Below, in pieces: positions 40,901 to 54,400 of a stretch of 64,000 nt of DNA. Under the pieces are notes generated by a model, which made no database searches, was not told the origin of the DNA, and saw only the letters and a list, made by a program, of their open reading frames with translations. Numbering within the stretch: the first letter of the stretch is position 1; each line of letters starts with the position of its first letter. Source of the stretch: Apricaphanius iberus (Eukaryota; Chordata; Actinopteri; Cyprinodontiformes; Aphaniidae). A program made the translations under genes and the position numbers. Location of the stretch: NCBI GenBank assembly GCA_028564705.1, contig JAPXFQ010002889.1, positions 124,001 to 188,000 on the forward strand. Direction: 5' to 3'.

Positions 40901-43169
40901 CTTATTTGCATGTTGTGGTTTGTAAGGTAACTTGAGTTTCATCCTTCAGGTGACAGAGAATTGATCCAGGAGGTGCTGTTTGACGCTGTAGTCACGGCTC
41001 CTTTGAAGACCTACTGGAATAGTCTGGCTCTCAACAAATCAGAGTAAGAACAATAACAAACACTTTCCATACTTCATCCTCGTCTGCTGTCAGATGATAT
41101 CAAGTTTTGATTTTTGTAATGATGGCCCCTTCATTTTGGCTTTCAAATTCAACGCTTGGTCCTTTATCGTGATCTGATTTCAAATTAAACATGAATGGGG
41201 GAACTTTTGTGTTCGTTTCAACAATTTCAGTTCCTGCACTGCTTGAGGAGTCATACATGGCTCACTGCTTGTACCTGCTGACTCTCTGATTATAATATAA
41301 TACAAACTTGCTGTTGTTATGGGAATCATAACCAGATTAATGTGTTCATAAAATTGGAAGGACGGGTCTTCCATACAAACACTAAAGGCCTGATTTATCT
41401 AAGGTCTGTGGTTGTTAAAGTGGGCCTAGCATTGCAAAAAAATGCCGCAGCTACATTGTATCCACAAATGCCCTGGGGCACAATGACAGAAGCGAGGCTG
41501 TTGAACACAGGCAACCCTGGGCTCTCTAACTATCACCAGTAGGCAAAGTAGATGAAGTGTCTTGCCCAAGGACACAAGTTTCCATCAGAGTGGTCACTTA
41601 TCTTCCTGGGGATCAGTTAATAAAATATAATAATAATGTACAATACCACAATGACAATTACATATATAACATTTTAAGATGAATTAGTTTATTAATAACA
41701 AACGTCAAAGACGCATCATGAATCCACAGCACCTATTCTCTGGCTGTGGCACAGTGCATGGGGAAGAAGGGCTGGTGAACACAGCAGGGGATGCAAAGTC
41801 CTCATTTAAATACTGTTTCTTGCGGCTGTTTTGAATTGCTCACACAATCTTAGTAGATAACCTGAAAATGAAGGACAACACAAGTTTATTAATAACAAAC
41901 GTCAAAGACGCATCATGAATCCACAGCACCTATTCTCTGGCTGTGGCACAGTGCATGGGGAAGAAGGGCTGGTGAACACAGCAGGGGATGCAAAGTCCTC
42001 ATTTAAATACTGTTTCTTGCGGCTGTTTTGAATTGCTCACACAATCTTAGTAGATAACCTGAAAATGAAGGACAACCCACTGTTGCAATATTTTTGCAGT
42101 GCATGTAATTTTGCACTCTTTATATTCACACTTTGATTATTTGATCTAAGTGATTATCTTGATGAAATAACAGGAGGACTCAAACTTTCTAAATTCTTGT
42201 GAAAAGCAGATAAGAGTGCTTGTTTTTGGCCCCATCTCACTGGTGGGTATCTTCATGTCAATATAGACTTATTGAATGCATAGTGCAGGGTTTTAATCTC
42301 TGGGTCAAAAGGCCTGAGTTAACCTGCAGAAACTGCAGAGATCTACAGGTCAGATAGAAAAAATTGAAAACTGCCAGATGTACACTAACAAAACTTAACA
42401 TTTATGGAGATGTGGCAACAAACAGATTATTAAAATGATGCTTTATTAGATAGAAAAATAGAAAAATTACATTGAGTGAGTGAGTGAGTGAGTAAAAAGG
42501 CCTAATTAGACATACAAATTTTCTCGACTGCTATCCATTTATTTGGGTAACACTCACTGCTCTGAATCCCACCTACAGGAACCCTGAAAAAGGAGTGGAG
42601 ATTGCCTTTCTGGGCACTCGGACTGGTCTGTCGAGAACAAACCTGTTTGTACCAACTGATCAGCTCTCCAATCAGTGAGTGCTGCAGCTCAACATCTCTC
42701 TAATCATTACTTACAGCATGAAGCAAGGTGGTGATTGTTGTTTGAGGAATCTAATCATTCACTTCTCATCCTCAGTTGTTCTCTCTTACTGTGTCTCTGT
42801 GGCTGCACAGGGATTTCCTGACAGCGGAGGACAAGGAGGGTGTGTTTAATGCTGATCACTTCCCCCTGTGGTACAAGAGAGCGGCAGAACAGGTCCCAGG
42901 CACATTTGTCTACTCCATCCCCTTCAGCGCAGGTACTCTGGCTGTGATTACAGAACTCACTTTGGGCTCAAGCAAAAGTCAATATCTGCTCTCTAAGTCC
43001 TTATACACTACACCTGAAATGAGCTTTTTATTGTATATCCCTTGTATTTTATTGCTGAATCTTCCTTATCTTCCAACATTCAAATACAGGTGTTTCTCAA
43101 CAGATTAAAATGTCACCAAAAAGTGTTTCTTTAAATAATTTAGTAAAAACAATGTATTACTTAAAAAAA

Positions 43170-43202
<33 letters not shown>

Positions 43203-46200
43203 GATTAATTACAACCAGAGGTTTACATAGTAGTTTACATAGTGGATTATGTAAAATCATCACTGGGTGCACAATCAACAATGATAAGTACAGCCTTGAA
43301 AATTGTAAAGCAAGACCCATTCAAGAGGTTTTGAGAAGATTCACAATTTGTGAACAGCAGCTAGATTCAGAGCTTCAAGAGCCATCACACCAAGACATGA
43401 CACCAGGATATGAGCAAAACTCTTTCTGTTGATTCCTTGTCTTGAACCACTTCAAGCTACAGACAAAATTAGAAGGGTTTTACCTGGGTTAGAAAACGAC
43501 TGAACTGTTGCTTTGTGGTCTAAAGTCCTCTTTTCACAGTGAAGTATATTTTCAGATAACTTGGAAATCCAGGACACATCATCTGCTGCTTGAGGTTCAG
43601 TGAGAAGTCTCCAAAGTCAGTGCTGAATTGAGGAGCCACACTTGCATGCACACACTCGCTCCTAAGGGCAATTTAAAGAGGCCAAAAAGTCAAATTTTCG
43701 GACTGTAGAATGAGGCCAGGGCACTCAGAGAACCACACGTGTATGTGGAGAACACACTAACTTCATGCAAAACAAGCCTAAGCTGAGTCTTATTTGCATA
43801 CATTTTGCTTTTTTGAATTACTGTATAAATCAACTTTTCAGTGATATTCTAATTCACTGAGATGCACTTTTGTTTTGTTTTTTTGCCAGAACACTTTCTA
43901 TGGAATCACATGGCTTCTGTACGTTTTTATCATCGAAAAATATAACTTAAGTCTTTTAATAGGAAAATCCTTATTTGGACAATACATTTTAATAGCAAGA
44001 TGTGCAGCAAATCTTGTCTGCCTCAGAACCTATGATTCATATTTTAATTGACCTCCACAGTTCTAAGGATATGAAGAACTCAAACTTTCTCTGCAGAACT
44101 TTTATATTGTCTATTAGATTTAAATAACTGAATGTATAACCTGAAATGTTCAGTCACGACACTCATTTCAGAAACAGAGTAATGTTGCCACTGAGTAGAC
44201 TCCAACTGGACTCCACTTTCATCCAGCAGTTGCTGGGTAAATGGTGCCACCTAGTGAGCACAGAGGGTAACTGGACTAAATTTTATTGCTCTCTTCTAGC
44301 TTTGGAAAACAAGAGTGTGGTGTTGGCCAGCACAGCAATTCAGCTCCTTGATGACAGAAAGTCTCCAATTGTTGCTGGTAATAGTTGTCCACATCACATC
44401 TGAGTACAGCTCTGTTTATCATGTCAGAACTTAGTGTTACCTGATGTTGTTTTCAGCTGTGGGGATCCAAATGAAGCTTGAGTACTTTCAGAGGAAGTTC
44501 TGGACTGCCTGCAGACAGGTAATCTGCAGACTAAAACTACTGTGACATATTATGAAATCATGGGTGAAACTCAACTCCCATCATTTTTCTTACTCAGTGT
44601 ACAGCTCTGGATGGAAAATGTATCATCAGCTGTGATAGTGAGGTAATTGATGTTCGATATCATTGCTTTTATATCTTTTTGAAGCTTTGTTTTTATCTTA
44701 ACCTTCTTGTTTACCGTCTTTACAGGACATTAACTGCTACCTCATTGACAACAATGGTTTCATCCTTGTTACAGAGGAACAATCACAGGTACAGTCCCTT
44801 TTTCTGCATTTACACATTGACGCACAGAGACAGTCAAATTACTGAAAAATTCAGATGATCAAAACCATTAACCGAGATTATTTATTTCGTTAGAGAGTCT
44901 ATGTTAGAAAATTTTTTGGGATCTGCAATAGTCAGATTTCCATATCATAAAATATGAGACTTGCTGCTGCATGAGCTCTAGAACCCAAACCATGATTAAC
45001 TAGATAAGTCTTAGGGCCTGATTTACCACAATTCCTGATAATGACCGTAAAATTGTTTGCGCCCCTAAAAAATTGCGCAAGTGGGTTGTCCTTAATATGT
45101 GGATGTTACTAAGATTGCGTGAGTAATTAATTTGAACCGCAAGTAGCACTATTTAAATGAGGAGTTTGCGGCCACTAATGCGAGCTGCACCACGGCTAAA
45201 GAGAGGAGGAATATGCGCATGGATTTATGATGTGTCTTTGGCATAAAAAAAAAGGGGGGGGCACAAATATAAATTCTTTGGCTGTTAAAGAATTAATTAC
45301 TATTTGGCTAGAATGTTGTAAATTCTGTTTTTTGTTTCTCATTAATAAATCCACTTAATCCACACATCGTATTGCAGGGTTACGGTGTGTCCAGACCAAA
45401 CGCAATAGGAGCGACTAGAGCTTCAGGTTAACATGTAAAATCAATGGAGAACTTCAGAAGCAGATTTGAAACCATATTTGAAGCGCATCCAGTTCACTTT
45501 GTACAGGTTTCAAGGTGCGACTGTGCACACGAACAGCTAGGCGTGTGTTGCACTTTTTAATCTCTCCTATCGCGTTTGGTGGGGACACAGCATTAGACTG
45601 CAGCATATTCAGAACTAGGTCGGTAAAATGTCTTTATTCTACTAATGTGGGCGACTGTGGCTCAGTGGTAGAGTAGTTGGCTTGCAATCGGAGGGTCGTA
45701 GGTTCAATTCCAGCTTCCTCCAGTCACATGTCGATGTGCCCCTGGGCAAGGCACTTAACCCCGAAATTCTACATTGTCCTACCGAGCCATGTTGGGTGTT
45801 GGTGTATGAATGCAAGTGTGAATGGGTGAATGTGGCTTCAATGTAAAGAGCTTTGAGTGGTCAGTAAGACTAGAAAAGCGCTATATAAGTTCAGTCCATT
45901 TACCATTTACTAATGCTGTTGAAATGCATCACATCTTATTATGGCCTCTACTGAAAGTCATGTTGCAGTAGAAAAATTTTTTTTATCCTGAAAATATGTT
46001 ATCTGAAATGTCAGAATTGTGTTTTTAAAATGTCATATATAATACCAATTATCATTGTGGTATTGTGTGTGATTACTAATTTTTAATAATTAGACTCCAG
46101 GAAGGTTAACCACTCCTGGGGAAACTAATGAGGATCCAAGAGGATCATAACTCACTGTGCGCTTAGCGCATCTTCAGGAGGTGGAGACATGATGAGAACG

Positions 46201-49200
46201 CAATGAGTTATGATGCATCTTTGGGGGAAAAACAGGTAAATATTTACATAGCTTCCAAGTTTAACCCTGTGTCCGCACTAAAAGCATCAAAACGCGCCAC
46301 ATGCCCCCAGCTGGATGCTTGAACATTCGCATCTTGAAGCGTGTACAAAGTGAACTGGACGCACTTCAAATATGGTATTTTCACGCGCAAACTGGCGGTG
46401 GATTATGGACCGAGCTGATGGAGGACTGCGTGTTTGGCCCGGGCTTCAGCGGAGCTGGGGCTAGAGTGCAGCTGCCGGTGGATTATGGATTATGGTCTCC
46501 GATTTGACGGAGGACAAAGTGGATTACGTGTTCGCCTGGCCTCCGGTAGAGCTGGGACCGCTGCACTGAGGGTTTGGTGAGCTACAGATACAATCTAGCT
46601 ACGGCAGAGGGATCCATAAACAGCAGCGTGCACCCTCTCATAAACACTGGCTCCTCGCCGCCTGGAAAACATGACCTGATCGCCCAGTGTGTGCCGTGAA
46701 GGTCGTAACAGTTTATAATATTTGAGCAGCGTGGGACGTGGTGTGGGAGCTGCAACCAGGAAACCAGGTGAGGAGGCCGTTTCAAGGCTGACTGCTAGGC
46801 CGAGAGGTGCTTTTACAACAAAAACGGCTCTTTTAAGAGCCACCCACAGACCTCTTAAGAGCATTCCTGTCTAAATAGTTTAACCTATTTATAATATTTA
46901 TTTTTTTCCTGTCTCTGTATTTAAAACAGCTTGTGTCATGTAGCTCAGGGTGATTAGCCACAATGTTTATCAGTATTTCCTCCATGTCCTGCTGAGGCTG
47001 TGACTCCATGACAGTCACAGAATCAATGAAACTCTGTCCCCTGATTGGTTGACGTGGCGCGAATTGAAGCTGGAGTTCAGACCTTTTCAACTTGTGCAGA
47101 ATTTTTTACGCGCCGCAATCGCCTCATTCGCACAAATCCTCCGCGCAGATCGGGCAGAAAAGTGTTTTCGCGACGCAAATCTGCTTCTTACTTGAAGCGG
47201 GACCCCCTGCCGCACGTCATTGCGCTCCTCCATTGACATAACATGTACACCTGACTCGCCGCTCGCTTAATTTGATTTTGGTGTGGACGTACAGTAAGGC
47301 CATTACAGTGTTAATTACTATTAGGTTATAATTGTGTGTGAACTACATTTTTAGTTTGTCAATAATACACTTATGTTGAATGCGGTAGCGCAAAATTAAC
47401 CATGCTTTTCAGAAGTGCTCAAAACCGACGCTAAAATCGCTGGCGCAAACATTTTTATACTTTGTAAATCACACTCCGCCTGGAGCACCTACTATGCCTA
47501 TACTCCTCTCAATATTTTGCGTCTTCTTACAGAAACGCCCAGATTGCATATTCATCAACGGCAAAAGCGCTAAATGGATTGTGTGCGTCTTGTTACGGGT
47601 TTAACAGGCGCAATGCTCTCTGTGCTTTGTTGATAGAACAGCCTCGGCCTGTTTTTGGGCCTGTTTTAGCAAAGTTACTCTTTTCACTACAGATTAAAGT
47701 TTTTATTTACTTGACAGGGGGGCTTTCATTTTTACTTACTGAAAAAGCTCTCATTGACTAAATGTTTATCCACAGTGTCCTGAAAAAAATACTTGAAAAT
47801 GTCCTGCTTTGCCATGTCACAACCCTAAGCATCAATGTATTTCTTTAAGATTTTATGAAGAAAACAAAATGAGTAATTAAGTAATTACAATGGTTTATTA
47901 ATTTTGTTTCATCTGAATGGGCACTGAATGGGTTCCTTTTAGTTCTGCTTTCCCTCATCAATGATAGAGACAGTAAAATACTCAGCTTTCCCACTCCAGG
48001 GTATGTTACTAGGAGTTACCAAACTTGTAGAAAGTGGAGTAGTCAGACTGAATATTTTAGATAAAGACCAGGATGACATGCTTGGTGTGTCTCTCACTGT
48101 TGCATCAAGCAAAAAAACCTCAGAACTCAGGAGAACTGTCCCAACTGTTCAAAATGGTGAAATGGAAGTGGAAGTAGAAGTAAAAATTTGAAAAACATGG
48201 GGCGCATTTGTAATCATCCAGTTCAGCTAATTAAAGTAATCTAATTAGTAAATGGAGGTTAGATGCGTGACATTTAATGTTAAGCAAATAACCCAGCTGT
48301 TCTGTAAAAGCCTCAGAGGTTGGTATGGGAGCATCAGTAAAGAAACAGCAACATGAAGACCAAAGATCACTGAAGAGATAAAGCTGTGGCAAGGTTTAAG
48401 CTTTAAGATCAATATCCAAATCCTTTAACTTCTCTAAGAAAACTGTTAAATCAATAATACAAAGTTGAAAAGAGTATGTCACAAACTGCAAACATAAGAA
48501 GCATGGCCGTGCACCCAATCTGTCAGGTCCAATAATTAAAAGTATCCAAGAGGCCCATGGTAACTGGAAAAGATGTAAAGATCCACAGCTCAGGTGAAGG
48601 AATCTGTTGAAAACTATTAATTGTGCATTCACAAATATGGCTTTTATGAAAAAGTACCAAGTAGATAGCCACCACTGAAAGAAAGCTATAAGAAGCCATG
48701 TAAAAGCTGCAGCAAAATACAAAAATTTAGTTGCAATCTGTGTCAGTACTTACAAAAATTTCCAGTCATGTTACACAAGCAATCTGACTGAGCTTGAGCT
48801 GTTGTGCACAACAATCAGCAAGCCTCAAAAATGCTAAACAGAGACATCTAAGAAGAGACATATACTATTTTTTTTTCTTATGAAACAAAACTTGAAAATT
48901 AGATTTCAATTCCATTACACTTCACAGTAATTCATGTACTTGTATTGGTCTATCACATAAAATACCAATATAATACTTTGTTGGTGCAGTTTGACCAAAT
49001 AAAATAAAGGTCAAGGGGGCTTAAACAAGTTTAATCTAAATCTACAACTTGCCATTGAGGCAAAGGAAACGTTTTAAAGGAAGGAAGAAATTTGTTTCAC
49101 AACAACGTCTCTCTTGAGTTATTTCCATGAAACTGATAAAGTTCTCTTGTTCTTCCTGTAAGACTTTGTTGCAATGTTTGTAAAAAAACCTTCCTTCTCT

Positions 49201-51097
49201 CAGACAGGGCTTTTCTTTGGAGAGGTGGAAGGCGCTGTCATGAACAAACTTCTCCAAATGGGGTCCTTTAAGAGGTCAAACATGCAAACACACACTTCTC
49301 TCTTTGTCTTCAGTGCAGATTTGAACGATTATGTGTATTACAACTTCTGCTGTTGTGCATGTGTTGCAGAATCAACCTGTATGATTACCAGGCTCTTTGC
49401 AGAGATTATGCTGGGAGCAGCGACAGTGCACGCACTATTTCAGATGTAAGTGTTTGAGAAACATCAGTTAGTAAATAGAAGAAAACCATTACTCAGTAGG
49501 CTATTTCTATAACATCTATTACTATGGTTGAAAAAATAAAAAACAACAGAAATAACTGTGTTCGTGTTACAGTGGTTATTATTATCTTTGTGTTGTTGGT
49601 GGTTAGGGTTGTGAGAAAGAACTAGACTATGACATGTTTTCTTCCTCATTCTTTTTTTTCAGCCTTTTTCAATGGTTAAGTGGCTCCTGACAGAAATAAT
49701 CATGTAATAATTTTTAAACATATAGTATTTTATTTCTGATAGTTGTTACAAAGGACGCATGTTAACAGTTACTGGTATGTTTTCATAGTTTCCTGCTAGA
49801 ATTCAACCTGTACAGCTGGTGGAACATCGACGTCTCAGTAAAAGGTAGTTATTCTTAATGTTGTTAAATCCGAAAGTGTGTTTGAGCCAAAGTGTGAGAA
49901 AGGAAAACCAATTTTCTTTTTGTTCACCATCCGTGGTTGACCTAAATATGTGTTTTCGTGTACAGCTCAGAGAACTCGCGGTAAAGCCATGATGGTGCCC
50001 TGTGACACAGAATACCCAGCCTTCATCTCCGAACGCACCATTAAGGAGACAACAGGCAACATTGACTGCAGTGGTTGTGTTAGGTACTGATTTAGGCTCA
50101 TATGAAAAATTTAATCAGTGAATCATTAAATAATTTTCACTTTTCACAGTTTGCATGTATATGTGTGCTGCAGGTCTTTTGTCATACAGCAGATTCCCAG
50201 CAGCAACCTTTTTATGGTCGTAGTTGACAACAAGTGTGACTGCAGCCTCATTCCTCGTGTAACAATGGATCCCATCGAGATCATGTATATCCTTTATAAA
50301 TCAGACTCATTATTTTGTTGTTTTTAAAAGTTCTTAGATGCTGATTGGGTGATTTTTGTTCAAATATGAGCTTTATAGCAGTGTTTTAACATGTCATACC
50401 TTGACTCCTTTGAACACAACGAGTCGCTAAAATGTGACAGACTAAAGCTTCAGAAGGACAGGAAAAAGCCTGAGTCATGCCATCCTTTTCACCCTGAGGT
50501 ATAGTAAATGTTTTTGTCCCCACATCTGATATGATGAACAGCCAGAAAAACATATTAACTAGGTTCTTATTCAGGCTTATTGGCAAAACTACAATTAAGT
50601 TGCCTTCAAAGTAAATTCATAAAAAGTTGGTTGGTTTCTGGAAACAATAGGTTTAGTTTGGCTCAAGTGATGTTTAAGATGGAATACATTTTAGCTTGAC
50701 TGGTTTCTAGCTTTCTTAATACTCTTTATTTGCTGAGATGTTACAAAAATGCTCTTTTTAATTTTGTGATGCAAATTTTCAATTTTCATTTTCTGAAATG
50801 CAGAATGCATTCATACCCCCTCCCCGCTCTTTTCTCTAATGCTGCTTAATAAAATCCAGTGCAAACATTTCACCATTTGCCTTCAGATGTCATATTCTTA
50901 GAGTCCACCAGAGTCTAATTTAGTCAAAGTATAAATAAAAAATTTAGCCGGAGGTTTTAACAAAAGAGCCTAAGCTCTGAACATTATAGAACAGGTGTTC
51001 AAACCATCAGAAATAGAGTATAACAAGAGTGTTTAAATAAACTGCTAAGCCAACCGAAGGGAGCACTAAAGGTTGTATATGGAACATTTTCATAAAA

Positions 51098-51136
<39 letters not shown>

Positions 51137-51384
51137 CGGGGCTTTTAGAGGGGTGCAGAATAGAGGGTGACACGGGAATCAATTGTCGCTCCCGTCCTGT
51201 CCCAATCTCCAGAAAATTGTCCCGTCACGTCCCGATTACGTGACAGCCCCCCAAAAAAAATCCAGAGAGAAAGACTCCCGACCCGAATTACGTAGATTAG
51301 TTATTTATCTCCTATGGCGCTCGCTCCCCCCGCCCCCCTTTAAACCATAGCCTAGCACAGTATCAAAGATCATCTATTTAGCTT

Positions 51385-51430
<46 letters not shown>

Positions 51431-54400
51431 CTTTATTCATCTCCAAGAGAAATTCACAGTTCCAGCAGCTTACGGGAACACAGGGGCATGCAGGGAAAAT
51501 ACAGTATAAAAATTTAAAAGAAGAACTAAGGTAAAATATAATGGTATAAAAAAAGTATAATGTCTGCCAGTCCAGTTCAGGTGCAGTTGTGCAGATGTCA
51601 GTATACAGAAACACTTGAGTAATGGTCAGTTTGTACATACTTAGAGTCCAACTTGTAGATCTGTGTGTATGATAAAGTGCATGTGTGAACGAAGGTGCAT
51701 GGTGTGATTAGCATTAAGTCCAGTGTTCTATGGTTGATTTTATCGCCCTCCCCCTAGAGTTGTTGAAGAGCCGCATGGCGTGGGGGAGGAACGATTTCTT
51801 CAGTCTGTCAGTGGAGCAGGACAATGACAGCAGTCTGTCACTGAAGCTGCTCCTCTGCCTGGAGATGGCGTTGTGCAGTGGATGGTGTGGACTGTCTATG
51901 ATGGACAGTAGCCTGTTCAGAGTCCGTTTATCTGCCATAGGTGTAAGGCTGTCCAGCTCTGTGCCAACAACAGTACCTGCCTTCCTCACCAGTTTGTTCA
52001 GGCGTCCAGCGTCTTTCTTCTTGAGGCTGCCCCCCCAACACACCACTGCGTACATGAGGGCGCTCGCAACTACAGACTGGTAGAAGATCTGTAGCAACTT
52101 CTTGCAGATGTTGAAAGACGCCAGCCTTCTGAGGAAGTACAGACGGCTCTGTCCTTTCCTGCACAGGGCGTCTGTGTTGGCAGTCCAGTCCAGTTTGTCA
52201 TCCAGCTGCACTCCCAGGTATTTGTAGGTGTGAACCACCTCCACACAGTCACCTTTGATGTTGACAGGCTCAAGGTGCGGCCTGATTCTCCTAAAGTCCA
52301 CCACCATCTCCTTGGTCTTGGTGGCGTTTAGGAGCAGGTGGTTAGAGTCGCACCACGTGACAAAACGTTGGATCAGCTCCCTGTATTCCTCCTCCTGTCC
52401 ACTCCTGATACAGCCAACGATAGCTGTGTCGTCCGCGAACTTCTGCACGTGGCAGAGCTCCGAGTTGTACTGGAAGTCGGACGTGTACAGGGTGAAGAGG
52501 ACCGGAGAGAGCACAGTTCCCTGCGGTGCTCCAGTGTTGCTGGTAACAGTGTCGGACCTGCAGTCGCCCAGTCGAACGTACTGAGGTCTGCCGGTCAGAT
52601 AGTCTGTAATCCATGCCACCAGGTCTGATCCTACTCCCATCTCTGTCAGTTTGTGCCTGAGGAGCAGAGGCTGGATGGTGTTAAAGGCGCTCGAGAAGTC
52701 CAAAAATGTAATCCTCACAGCACCACTGCCTCTGTCCAGGTGAGAGAGCGGTGAAGCAAGAAGATGATGGCATCCTCCACTCCAACCTTCTCTCTGTAAG
52801 CGAACTGCAGAGGGTCGAGAGCGTGGTGGGTCTGTGGCCTCAGGTGATGGAGCAGCAGCCGTTCCATGGTCTTCATCACATGGGACGTCAGGGCGACCGG
52901 TCTGAAGTCGTTCAGCTCCCCAGGATGTGGTTTCTTGGGGACCGGAATGATGCAGGATGTCTTCCACAGCTGGGGGACCCTCCCCTGTCCCAGGCTCAGG
53001 TTGAAGATACGCTGTAAGGGGTGTCCCAGTTCCTGCGCACAGGTCTTCAGTAGTCTGGGGGAGACCCCATCTGGACCTGTAGCTTTGCCGGGGCGTAGCC
53101 TCCTCAGCTCTCCACATACCTGAGCTGCTGTGATGGTGGGTGGTGTGAGCGGGGGAGGGGAGGTGTCCTCCTCTGTGCTGGAGATGGCTTGTGGGGTTGG
53201 GTGGGTGGGGGTTGCTGTGCTCGTAGGTGCAGGGAGATCAAACCTATTAAAAAACTGGTTTAACTGGTTTGCTATTCCCACATCAGCCTCAATGGGGGCT
53301 CCTTTCTTTGAGCTGCAGCCAGTGATGGTCTTCATCCCCTCCCATACCTCCCTCATGCTGTTGTTCTGCATCCTCTGTTCTATTTTCCTTCTGTATTGCT
53401 CCTTCCCCTCTCTGAGCTGGACTCTTGAGTTCCTTCTGTATCCGCTTGAGCTCCTGTGTGTCACCATCTCTGAAGGCCTTCTTCTTCTGGTTCAGGAGGC
53501 CTTTGATGTCACTGGTTATCCAGGGCTTGTTGTTAGCGAAGCAGCGCACAGATCTTACTGGAACAACAACGTCCATACAGAAGTTTATATAGTCCGTTGT
53601 GCAGTCAACCATCTCCTCCATGTTGTCATTGTGAGACTCCTGCAATGCGTCCCAGTCTGTGGTCTCAAAGCAGTCTTTCAGAGCCTGCTCAGCTTCAGGA
53701 GATCACTTCCTGAATGAGCGTGTGGTTATTTGTGACCTCCTCACTTTTGGTGTGTAGTGAGGTTTGAGCAGGACGAGATTGTGGTCTGCTTTCCCCAGTG
53801 CAGGCAGGGGGGTGGCACTGTATGCATCCTTGACGTTTGCATACATCAGATCTAAAGTCTTATTTCCCCTGGTGTTACAGTCCACATACTGGTGGAAAGC
53901 AGTCAGTGTTTTTTTCCAGTGTAGTATGGTTGAAGTCCCCAGAGATAAGCATTAGAGCCTCAGGATGCTGAGTTTGTAGTTTAGCTACAGCGCTATGTAT
54001 GACGTCACACGCCGCCTCCGCGTCGGCGCGCGGAGGAATGTACACAATGACAACAATGGCGTGGCTGAACTCCCGCGGCACGTAGTAGGGACGTAAACTT
54101 ACAGCCAAAAGTTCAATGTCCTTGCAACAGTGGGATATTTTAACGCTCACATGCCCAGGATTACACCACCTTTTGTTTACATACAGTGCGAGTCCTCCGC
54201 CTTTGCGCTTCCCGCAGGCTCTAGCGTCTCTGTCCGCTCTGACTGTGCTGAAGCCCGGTAGCTCCACGTTAGCATCTGGGACGCTAGCTGTTAGCCACGA
54301 TTCAGTGAGGCACAGTAAACTGCACTCCCTGTAGATCTTGACATTCTTTGTCAGCACAGCCAGTTCGTCGATCTTATTCGGTAGTGAGTTAACGTTTCCC

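Larger units (their letters stand above)
44789..49203 (+). other. cacna2d3: Intron 30 (4.4 kb), transposon patchwork
   Basis: Besides the SINE, MITE and Harbinger-like pieces listed separately, 45005-45240 and 47340-47600 share GCGC/TTTGCG-rich wording (for example GGGCCTGATTTACCA and TTTGTAAATCACACTCCGCC), suggesting two halves of a further MITE split by later insertions. 48285-48995 is a Tc1-like relic. Confidence 0.45.

Noticed and set aside
45648..45720. tRNA gene
   Set aside because: A and B boxes are present, but the sequence runs straight into a SINE body and tail with flanking duplication, so it is a retroposon head.
46301..46507. 68-codon + strand frame in the Harbinger-like element
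   Set aside because: No similarity to a transposase or MADF domain recognised; likely incidental in G+C-rich transposon DNA.
50285..50415. GT donor at 50285 with a conventional AG acceptor upstream of 50416
   Set aside because: No AG in the right phase exists near the next exon. The available AGs put stops or the wrong frame before NESLKC, whereas AT-AC borders restore the conserved Tyr exactly.
53130..53717. 195-codon open frame on the + strand
   Set aside because: Antisense shadow of the LINE coding region.
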